Assembly: GCA_014904845.1 (NCBI GenBank)
Contig: MU119223.1
Location: 124,001-188,000 of the forward strand
DNA: 64,000 nt
DNA from: Acephala macrosclerotiorum
Taxonomy: Eukaryota; Ascomycota; Leotiomycetes; Helotiales; Mollisiaceae
Direction: 5' to 3'
Shown: positions 55,851 to 64,000 of the stretch, in pieces
Layout of the letters: every line of letters starts with the position of its first letter
Position numbering within the stretch: the first letter of the stretch is position 1
Notes under the pieces: generated by a model
What the model was told of the DNA's origin: nothing
What the model saw: the letters and a program-made list of their open reading frames with translations, nothing else
Databases searched by the model: none
Program-made: the position numbers and the translations under genes

Positions 55851-58282
55851 TTACAGGTTTGTTGTGACACACGTCAATACCGTATCCCGATGCATGACAC
55901 TCACACGAACGGCGTCTGAGACGCTGAATACTACCTCTAGGTCTGCTGTGAGATACGATCCACCCCCAGCCTTTTTCTGTTTCAGTAAGTAGCCTTGAGG
56001 AATCTTCTTCGAATCCACATCTAAGTAGATGACTTCATTTTCAGCTGTTAAAGTAAAAGTCAGCTAATGCATCGAAAAAGATGACTGCCAGGCCTTGAGA
56101 ACCTTGAGAATGAGGAAGGAGCATTTAATCTTACCTCGAGAGAAGCTACCCATTGTAGATGGTGGTTCCAGAATTGAGGAAGCTACGAATGTTATCCGAA
56201 CGCTACTTCCCAAGTCGTATTGCTGTTTCGTGAACTTGCATCGTACGCCGAATTGGGTAACGATGGGATCGAATGGCAAGATTGCGTCTCCTTGTCGAAT
56301 TAGCCAGAAGAGTTGGTCGGGGACCATTCTTTGGCCATGGAAGGCATCCTTGACAGTCGCCTCGCCTAGATTCTTCCACTCCTCATACTTGTGGGAAACA
56401 CAAATGCCGTAATGCCTTGGACATGACCGAATAGTGGGTGCTGCAGCCATTCCCACGCCCATACCTCGAAGCACAGCTCCCTTGACGATGCCTATCCAGC
56501 TGTATAAGGTATGTCAGTAGACGCTCATAGCAGTGGAGAAGCACGATCGTACCAGTCATCAGCTCTTTGAACTGCAATATCTGCTCCTCTGTTCGCGAAT
56601 GTGGTAATTTCATTGAAAAGGTACTCGCTCTCCGAGAAACCACCGGCCATAATAATGTTCTGCAAATGAATTTAGCCGAGAGTCCCCTATTCGGAAATTT
56701 GAAAGCAAGAACGCACTGTAACGCGACAAGGTATGCCTTTGTACTTTGTGTTCCTGACTCTTGTCAACTGCTTGGAGAGTAAGCTCAAAGTCCCAACCAC
56801 ACTCGCGGAGAACATGTCTTTGAGGTCTTGCCTGCGTTGATGTTAGCGAGGGGAGCTTGATATCATGAAAGCTCGAACGCACTCAGTCAGAGTAAGCACT
56901 CCATTGACGATGCTGTCTTCGTAACCAGGAGCCACCTTCGTGCCTCTGGGGACCGTCAATTGTGAATCCCCGGTTCCGTTGAACGCATGCTTGATTCTCT
57001 CGAAACGTTCAAGCAGAACCCTCGATCTCGGCTTAAACACCATGTGACCACCGGTACCAACAGCGTCGGGATCGATATCGAGATTCAGAAGTCTGGGCTG
57101 CAGAAACTCGAGGAACGCTTGGTCAACAAACGTACCACCGCATTTTGCTCCTGGACGGGGTTAGAACTATTTGAATATCACATTCAGGGAGCATTTACCT
57201 GTGATGTTTCCAACTCGAGTAAGCTCGAGAGGATCAACTTTGTTGACGCGATAGGAAACCAAGTCCTTCACCCGCATAGTCAGAGAACTGAGATTGAACA
57301 TGAAGCATTGGTACTTACGACGGTACCACCACCAGCATCACAAATCACGAAGCACTCTCCCTGTGTTTTTGTCAGGTATGGAATGAAATCAGGGAATGTT
57401 GATTCCTACAGGAATGAGAACATCGTGACCTTTCAACAGCATATCTTGAATTGTGTAAAGAGCCCACGATTCTGGTTCCGAAGCAAATGACACATTCCGT
57501 AGTGTTGGAAACATGCCACTATGAAATGCTCCCATCACTGCTCGATACGTCTTGTTCATCGCTTCATATTTCCAAGTCTGGGAAACTCGTTAGTGTTGAA
57601 GCCCCTCAAGAGGCTTGCTACTTACTGCCGGGTGGGTGATCACAAGATCGAGTGGGACACGTTCCAGTGTATATCGACCTTGACTTTTCATGTGTTGATA
57701 CCAGACTCGTGAGACCTTTGAGAGGTAGTCTCTCACAACATCCTCTGCACTCTTCGTGATGTGCTCAGGGACATCGTTCATGAGTCCCATCGTCTCATTT
57801 TCTCGAAGTTCTCTGACTAGATCAAGTCCCTTCGTTAATTCCCTCAGCTGTGCTAATTCCGTCGCCGTGTCTTGAGGTTCAAGTTCCAATTTTGTCCACT
57901 TCAGAACTTTCGAGTCGTCGTCAATCGACCAACCCCATTGCGAACAATGTTTGTCGGGAGATGTTGGCGAGTACGAAATTGCTGACGGAACCCTTTGCAT
58001 ACTCGCTCCTGGCCATTCTCTAAAGACAACGAGATCGGGTCCAAGATCACTTAAAGAATTCTTCGCCGATCCATCTGATTGAGCCCAAGCCAATTCTGTT
58101 GATCATTAGTCAGATGAACTATACATGTTAACTGGCTTGCGAGAATAGAAAGCCAGAGTCAAATTCCATCGAGTTTCCCACGCACCTGTATTCGAAGTTC
58201 CATAATCAATTCCTACAACGATGCGAGGGCCAGTAACTCCATCTGCTACAGAGCCCTGGATGATGTTTCCGCTTTGTGCCAT
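55851..58282 (-). CDS. Hsp70-like (HSPA12-type) actin-fold ATPase
   Basis: Eleven exons (58282-58186, 58095-57626, 57577-57410, 57360-57319, 57265-57199, 57150-56883, 56831-56717, 56659-56553, 56499-56135, 56044-55851 plus joins in phase) give 630 residues over ten listed coding blocks. The Hsp70/actin ATPase core is evident: phosphate 1 IVVGIDYGTSNT, phosphate 2 VICDAGGGTVDLVSY, and adenosine motif IIMAGGFSESEYL. GAKCGGTFVDQAFLEFL and LERFERIKHAFNG also fit fungal Hsp70-like proteins. The C-terminus (ENEVIYLDVDSKKIPQG to SVSDAVRV) lies past an apparent stop at 56064 and is reached by a 90-base intron. Such proteins lack the canonical Hsp70 peptide-binding lid and are often expanded in filamentous ascomycetes. 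Function is unknown. Confidence 0.88.
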
Positions 58283-58861
58283 GAGGGGTGATGGAAGACC
58301 CTACAAGCTCTAGAATTTGAAGAAATCGTGCTTCGTTTGTGAGTGACAGATATCTACTTCGAATAGAAGAAATTACAGATGCATGGGTTCATTCAAGCGT
58401 AAAATATCTGCGAAGGTCAAAGAATGGCGACACATGAAGTTCACGATACCGGGCAGCCTAGGAACAAGCTCACAAGGCTGAAGATAGCTACCAAGAGTGA
58501 TCGTATTAATTGTTAACGATAGACCTGTCGCAGGGGAAGGTTATTTATTGTCCAAGTGGTGCAACGTGAGACCTGCCAATCACGAGCTGGATGTTCCTTC
58601 CTTAGTGATGCAAGCTGCGCCTCCACCAAAGTCGGGCGTCGACCTGCAACCAGGCCCGAAGCTCCCCCCTCTTTCACACTAGGACATCCAAGCTTGCAAG
58701 CAGAAGCAACCAAACGATAAACAACGAGGCTGACTAGGATAGGTTGAACTTTCAATAGCAGAGCCTTACACTCTTTCAGAACTGTTCGAGCTCGTAACTA
58801 GCATCATTCGCGTGCTCGCGATTCGTTTTGTATTATTGAAATCAATTCCTCAACCTTCATC
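58283..58861. promoter_or_regulatory. Divergent promoter of Hsp70-like and coiled-coil genes
   Basis: 579 bases between the starts. No clear heat-shock element array was found by eye. Confidence 0.4.
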
Positions 58862-60266
58862 ATGAAAGGATTTCTCACAGGTAAACCAAGCAAGAAGAAT
58901 GATGGCGAGGGAAGTGGAAGAAATGGCATCTCGGAATATATCTCACAAATCAACGATTTTCTCGACAATGTCGAAGGCAAAAGTTTCAGCATGTTCCAAC
59001 GACGCGAGGATCCTTTGGGAGACATGCTATCATGGGGAAAGCACATGTACAGAGAAAGGTCGAGAGTAGAACATAACATGAACATGCAAGGCAAAGCGCT
59101 ACGACGGGCGGACGAAAAAATCGAGGAGATGCAGAAGTTGATTGACACACTGGAATTCGATTGCGGCAAGCTGCGGTGGGAAAAAGACCAGTTGATGGGA
59201 GAGCACACTTCACAACTATCAGATATTGCGAAGCGACACTCGTTGTATGAGGGCCAGAGGGATGACGAGGTCAAGGACCTGAGAGAAGCTCACCGAAAGA
59301 ACGTCGAGCGGATCAACAAAGACCACCAGAACGAGCTTGGGAAGCTGGTTGGACAGCTTCTTGTGAACCAGAAAGATGATCAAGGCTGGCCAGATGACAA
59401 GATGGGAGTGAAGTTCAGAGAATTGCAAAGATTGATGGAGTCTGTGACGGCACCACGGAACAAGGAATTCCTCATTCCGGCTGGACAGAAGCTGCCATCA
59501 CGTCTTGACTCGACAAACTTTCTCGGAAGAGTAGGCACAGGAAAGTCACATTTCTTGCTGAAGAGTACTCTCTGGGCAATCATTCGAGAGCAATTCTTCT
59601 CTTCACCTTTCGGCTTTGGAGTCCTCGGCCCTGGGAAGTCGAAGAGACAACTATTTGAGATGTATGCTGCATGGCGGAAATTGTTTGATGCAAATGCGGT
59701 CGCATGTAAGCTTCCTTACTAGGTTTGCTTGATTATTACTGACTGCTGAGCCAGCTTCCCCCGATCATGAAGATTACGCGGTCTTCCGACAAGATGGCCT
59801 TGCAAACACCTGGCGATCTACTACCTTTATGTACATCAACGTGGCTTTGACTTCGCCAGAGCAAAATCACAGTCCGGTAGCCAGGCTCAATACCGAAAAC
59901 TTCAACGACACAGTTAGCCGTATTTTAGCTGTACTTTCAGAAGTGGCAGGCTTGTCGCACGCTTCTGTACGACCAGATATCCAAGACCAGGTCCGCCAGA
60001 TGGTATTACTAGGACGAGATATCGCACTGCAATTCGGCATCAACCCTTCACAGATGGAGCTTGTCGTACCCAAGCATGGCGAGAAGATCAAGATTGGAGA
60101 GAAGTTCCATGACTGCGAAGACGGAGACAGCTTCAAGGGAAAGACGCACGACGTGGATTTGGTCACTGCACCTGGACTTCAGAAGATCGGAGATGGTCGT
60201 TCGGACATGAACTCTCAGCGTGCAATGGTGCCTTGTGAGATCTATCCAATTGAGACGGAAGATTAA
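58862..60266 (+). CDS. Coiled-coil protein of unknown function
   Basis: Exons 58862-59705 and 59755-60266 give 451 residues. Residues 60-185 are a charged heptad-like coiled coil (RADEKIEEMQKLIDTLEFDCGKLRWEKDQL). After it comes a globular part with FLIPAGQKLPSRLDS, HFLLKSTLWAIIREQFFSSPFGFGVLGPGKSKRQLFEMYAAW and NTWRSTTFMYI, then a helical C-terminus. GRVGTGKS and GVLGPGKS both match the Walker A pattern loosely, but no Walker B or NTPase fold is apparent. This coil-plus-domain layout occurs in fungal hypothetical families as I recall them. No function is assigned. Confidence 0.75.
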
Positions 60267-61132
60267 AACTTGGTCGGAGATTCTCAGTGCACTTGGTAGA
60301 ATCAGCGAGTTTGTATATATCGCCAACTTTGATGAAGGATATCCCTAGATCAGTTCTCTCCAATGGAGTTTGGCATTATGTACGAAGTAATTCCTCTTCT
60401 CGGTGTTAGCAACAATTCAAGAAATTTGACGCCACAGAATTCATCTCACAACTTTGTATGGTATTCAAACGCTAACTTTACATCTCAAAACCATTGCTAG
60501 AAGACTTTCACGGAAATCCTACAGCCTCGTCCCCCCTCCCACCAAGCCCGTCTTATCCGCTCACCCCCAAAGCAGCCCACTAAAACACACCACTCGGCAT
60601 TTCCAACCATCCAAACGAAACTATCATCCCAGACATCCCAATCCATCGATCCGCGCTCTGCAGCCGCCACAATGCGCTGGCAAAACGGCAAGGCAGACTG
60701 CTCGGTGAGGCTGTTGGGTTACATGCATACTCGGATAAGGTTAAGCGAGCTTCCCTTGAGACAGGGGGCGTTCTCCCGCCCATGCACATCCAGACCTCTG
60801 CGCTACGCAAGGATGCGATGTAGTGGGGACATACAAGTCGGGCGTAGAGAATTTCTTGGCGTCTTTTGGATAGTAAGAGAAGATTTTGATATAGACACTC
60901 TAGGCTGAGCGGTGAGACTAAAGGGTTCTCGAAGGGCAGTGCTTGCACCGAGTAGCCTGGAGATATGACTGCTGCAGCTGGAGGGGCATATTTTGGTGGT
61001 GGCAGTATGTTTTCTACAATGTCCGAGAAATTTTGAGACGACATTTGAGTGTGCGCTTGCTACATTTTTGGGGGTTTGGAAGGAAATTGAAATACAACCG
61101 TATTGATTGTGTGAAAAGGGAGAAAGCAAGAA
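60267..61132. other. Intergenic between coiled-coil and membrane-protein genes
   Basis: 866 bases. It contains the weak minus-strand ORF at 60580-61044 and the promoter of the membrane-protein gene. Confidence 0.4.
60580..61044 (-). CDS. Doubtful ORF
   Basis: 154 codons with a protein-like N-terminus (MSSQNFSDIVENILPPPKYAPP) but irregular composition afterwards (many Cys, Arg, Ser, Leu). It is divergent from the membrane-protein gene, with 88 bases between the starts. It may be chance or contain an unrecognised intron. Confidence 0.25.
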   Translation of the reverse strand: MSSQNFSDIVENILPPPKYAPPAAAVISPGYSVQALPFENPLVSPLSLECLYQNLLLLSKRRQEILYARLVCPHYIASLRSAEVWMCMGGRTPPVSREARLTLSEYACNPTASPSSLPCRFASALWRLQSADRWIGMSGMIVSFGWLEMPSGVF

Positions 61133-62450
61133 ATGGACGACTACATAGGGCTGATATTCACGATCGATCCGGGACTAGGATGCATCTCATTCGAGGCTCT
61201 CGTTGCGTTTATCGCGACTCTGGCGATCCTGTTTGCGGTGGTGAGGAGATCGAAAGATTGGCCTGAAGCTCTTCGATTGCATATTGGACTTATTCTTCTC
61301 TCGGCGTGAGTGCTCACCCTTCCAAAACCCGAAGATTGGGGAATTGACAGACTTCATAGATGGCTCATCACCCACTGGATCGACGAAGTAATCAGTCACA
61401 CCGACCCCGATGTAACCAGCTATTTCCAAATCTACAGTATGCTCACACACATCCTTCGCATCGTATCCGACGTACTCATCATCACTGGACTCTGGCGAGT
61501 AATACTCCGCTATGATTTCTTACGACCACTCAACGTCGACGTATTCGCTGATACATTATTTTCGAGCGTTCTCTGGGTGCTGGCTAGTATTCATATTGTA
61601 CTTTTGATTGCAGTGACGGGAACTTGGTTGGGGGATGTGGATTTGGATAAAGTGAATAATATTGCGAGAGCGAGGAGTGCGTTTGAGGTTACGTATATGG
61701 CGGTACAGTTTTGTGCGATGCTTGTTATGAGTATTTATGCCTGCTCGAGGGCGACTGAGAGGAAGACTGGATGTCCTTATTATGACGTAAGACTGTTCTT
61801 TAAATCGAGCTCGAGACAAGTAAGCTAACGTACATCAGGAATTCGGATACATGGCTCATGCGGCATTTGCATTACTACTAAGATCATTCTGCGAGGTGGT
61901 AATTGCAGGTCAGCTTGACCAAGACCGCGGTAAAGTCTTTGATACCCAGAGAGCTCGAGATGTTATGTACGGTCTCTGCAGCATCTATCTAGTTTGGGCG
62001 GTTGCATTTGTGGTGCCTGAGAAGGGGAAAGAAGATCCGCTCGTGGAGAAAGATCGATCTGCGGTGGCAGAAATCAAGAGATTGATCGAAGAGAAGATCG
62101 CAGAAGTAACAGATGGTGGGAAGAATACAGCGCCGACAATGTCTAGCGTCCTGAATGGCATCGAAACAACATTGAAGGCCCAGACAGTACCAGCGGAAGG
62201 TCAACAGGAATACTTCATGAAGTTGAATGAGATTGCCAGGCTGAGGAAGCTGTATGGCAATTGGGAGCCTGTCTATAAAGGTGGGAGCAATACGGATGGG
62301 CAGAATGAGGTCATACAACTTGTTGAGAAGAACGATCGAACAATAGCAGAGGCCCAAGAGACCGGAATTGGGCGAATGATGGGTCGGGTTTGGCATGGGA
62401 AGGACAAACAGAAACAGCCGGCTGCAGATACCGCACGGGAGACAGTATGA
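61133..62450 (+). CDS. Multi-pass integral membrane protein of unknown function
   Basis: Exons 61133-61305, 61420-61786 and 61839-62450 give 383 residues. About six to seven hydrophobic segments are visible: FEALVAFIATLAILFAVV, LHIGLILLSA, MLTHILRIVSDVLIITGLW, VLWVLASIHIVLLIAVTG, MAVQFCAMLVMSIYACS, MAHAAFALLLRSFCEVVIAG and VMYGLCSIYLVWAVAFVV. A long cytosolic-type C-terminal tail with charged helices follows (AEIKRLIEEKIAEV). The first intron (114 bases) contains an ATG-led frame that predictors may wrongly use. The layout recalls fungal seven-helix membrane proteins, but I cannot assign RTA1, Pth11 or opsin families. Confidence 0.8.
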
Positions 62451-62515
62451 ATGAGCACATAACATGTAAATATTTAGATTTTGTATAGTATAAGAAATAA
62501 CTACTTCAACTATAC

Positions 62516-62521
62516 AATAAA
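62516..62521 (+). terminator. AATAAA polyadenylation-type signal
   Basis: AATAAA lies 66 bases after the membrane-protein stop and before the convergent PARP stop at 62566. Inferred from motif and position. Confidence 0.4.
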
Positions 62522-62565
62522 AAAGACACGTAACGTGATAGTATGAGTATATAGGTCTATATCAT

Positions 62566-64000
62566 CTAGATGAGGGTGCCAGATCGTAAATTCGCATATG
62601 TAATGTTCATCGCTGGCTCGACATGGTGCCGTGGGGGAGATTGGTAATTCGCTGGCAGCAAGAAAACGTAGCGCACTAGCAAGGAGTTCTCGTCCGTAAC
62701 CACATGATAATTCCCCAACGACGATGGTCCAGATGATGCCAGCTCACAGCCTAGCATGACTCTCATATTTCCAAGCGTGCTGTTCTTCCAGCTAGGGCCC
62801 GTTACTCCAGAATAGTGAAAAGAGGCGCCTTGGTCATCTCCACAGTAGATCCCGGCACCTCGAGCGGCACCTGTCAACATGAATGGTGTGTTGCTCATTA
62901 CTTTCAAGCCTTCAGTCAGGATGAGAAAGAGTCGGGAGACTTGTGTACCATGGAAGATCACACGGCCATTTCCTGTTGTAGGTGCTTGTGCATTAAACAG
63001 TGCTTCCCTTTCGTGATTTGAATTTAGCATTAGGAACTGCTGTGTATTTGGCATGCTGGGAACTCGAAAACTGCTTTGAGCACTGAGAATGAAGCCTCTG
63101 AACTTGAGGCACAGCCAAGACAGCAGATCCTCACGCTCTTTCCCGAACCCATCAGTCCCTTGGATGGCCGATTTGAGATTGCTCGCCGTCTGGAAGCTAG
63201 CCAGTGCTGGAAGGCTATCTATGACCGCCGTAATCCTATTCTTCTTGACGGGACAGCCAGGTAGTAGGTCGAGAGTAGAGGTGTCGGCTGCTGCGGCGTA
63301 GACACATGTGAGGAGAAGGTCGACTGCGGCTGGATCAACTAACAAATTGTGAAGCCTGACTTCGAGGGGAGCTTGCCGAAGCTTCCTCGAGCATTTCACG
63401 GAGCAGGCAGATGGCTTCCATAATTTTGTGCCGATAGTATTGGAGCAAACGAGGCAAGTGGTTGGGTGTGCAGTGATTAGAGTTTGAATAGAGCCGTAGA
63501 TCGATGCTAGAGATGGCTGGCCATTTCGTAGTAAGTGGTGCAAGTTGCGGCCGAGGTAATATGTGAAGAGGGTTGGTTTGGTCGTGCAAGAGGTTGTGGC
63601 CGGTTCTTGACTGTTAAGCGGGCGCCAATACCTATGTCGATCTTGACCTTCATCGTTCGGGGAGAAGTGGATACAGAATTGTGGATCTCCTTGGAGGGAA
63701 AGACGAACAAGCAGCATACGGGAGTCTTTGTGAATACCGCGAGCTTGGCGTTGAAGATTGCTTAGGGCTGTTAGGGCGAAAGAGAGCTCGTATTCATTTT
63801 CTCCAATTTCGTCAATCGCATCGACAAGATCGTCGGGTATTCTCTCGTCTACGACCCGGCCGCTAGTGATGTTTTCTACCCCGATCTGTGAAAGGATGGT
63901 AGATACCCTCTCAGGGTTCTGATGTTGAAGTCTCAGCCGAAGTGACTCGAGCTTTCTTGCTTCCTGGAAGAGGATATCATACTCTGATTGAAGCAATTCA
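62566..64000 (-). CDS. PARP catalytic-domain protein, 5' end outside the window
   Basis: The minus frame is open from the window edge to the stop at 62566-62568 (at least 477 residues) with no ATG near the edge, so the N-terminus is missing. The C-terminal ADP-ribosyltransferase domain has the NAD-binding His in VIFHGTQVSRLF and the Tyr in GAARGAGIYCGDD. A preceding Cys-rich segment (TCLVCSNTIGTKLW, then CSVKCSRKLRQAPLEVRLHNLLVDPAAVDLLLTC) matches PARP6/PARP8-like and fungal PARP-UBC proteins. Those transfer ADP-ribose to proteins; in several fungi a ubiquitin-conjugating-like domain accompanies the PARP domain. None is seen in this part. The third catalytic residue (Glu in classical PARPs) is not obvious, so mono-ADP-ribosylation or inactivity is possible. 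Confidence 0.85.
   Translation of the reverse strand, partial: ELLQSEYDILFQEARKLESLRLRLQHQNPERVSTILSQIGVENITSGRVVDERIPDDLVDAIDEIGENEYELSFALTALSNLQRQARGIHKDSRMLLVRLSLQGDPQFCIHFSPNDEGQDRHRYWRPLNSQEPATTSCTTKPTLFTYYLGRNLHHLLRNGQPSLASIYGSIQTLITAHPTTCLVCSNTIGTKLWKPSACSVKCSRKLRQAPLEVRLHNLLVDPAAVDLLLTCVYAAAADTSTLDLLPGCPVKKNRITAVIDSLPALASFQTASNLKSAIQGTDGFGKEREDLLSWLCLKFRGFILSAQSSFRVPSMPNTQQFLMLNSNHEREALFNAQAPTTGNGRVIFHGTQVSRLFLILTEGLKVMSNTPFMLTGAARGAGIYCGDDQGASFHYSGVTGPSWKNSTLGNMRVMLGCELASSGPSSLGNYHVVTDENSLLVRYVFLLPANYQSPPRHHVEPAMNITYANLRSGTLI

Noticed and set aside
59520..59640. Two Walker A-like matches (GRVGTGKS, GVLGPGKS) in the coiled-coil protein
   Set aside because: No Walker B, no NTPase fold pattern around them, and two P-loops 30 residues apart are implausible; probably chance.

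Overview
The window is nuclear DNA of a filamentous ascomycete (Pezizomycotina). The genes carry short GT-AG introns, mostly about 45-130 bases, with CTAAC/CTGAC-like branch sites. They encode typical fungal proteins such as Pex19, Sts1/Cut8, a DUF2408 protein, Aco2, a UBC-family-associated PARP and an Hsp70-like ATPase. Gene content and style would fit Leotiomycetes, but that placement is an inference. No tRNA, rRNA, CRISPR array or intact transposon was recognised.

Layout. 0.6-2.9 kb holds a PHD-finger protein. 4.7-6.5 kb holds a secreted Ser-rich protein. 7.3-24.2 kb is a dense housekeeping block: methionine aminopeptidase 2, a membrane J-protein, mitochondrial porin, asparagine synthetase, Ubc9, Pex19, two proteins of unknown function, ribosomal P1, a secreted But2-like protein with an apparent frameshift, and a YCII-domain protein. 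24.2-29.8 kb is gene-poor, with two related small ORFs and one hypothetical gene. 29.8-49.3 kb is dense again: Sts1, Rad52, a UBA/zinc-finger/UBX protein, a VAP/Scs2 protein, sphingolipid delta-4 desaturase, a 1459-residue RGG and low-complexity protein, and Aco2. 49.3-54.4 kb is a second gene-poor stretch, with a small secreted cysteine-containing protein and decayed ORFs. 54.4-64.0 kb carries a probable N-myristoylated protein, an 11-exon Hsp70-like ATPase, a coiled-coil protein, a multi-pass membrane protein and a PARP catalytic-domain gene cut by the window edge.

Genes working together. These are mostly independent housekeeping genes, not a pathway cluster. Several pairs are divergent and share short promoters: MetAP2/J-protein, Ubc9/Pex19, DUF2408/P1, UBX/VAP and Hsp70-like/coiled-coil. 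Exon models were rebuilt by hand from splice signals, and every multi-exon CDS given here sums to a whole number of codons except the frameshifted But2-like gene. I found no convincing new multi-gene system. The most useful leads are the hidden small secreted gene at 50.6-51.2 kb, the 738-base Aco2 intron with an internal duplication, the But2-like frameshift, the repeated IDxxRVDG motif in the DUF2408 protein and the repeated SRWASE motif in the 1459-residue protein.
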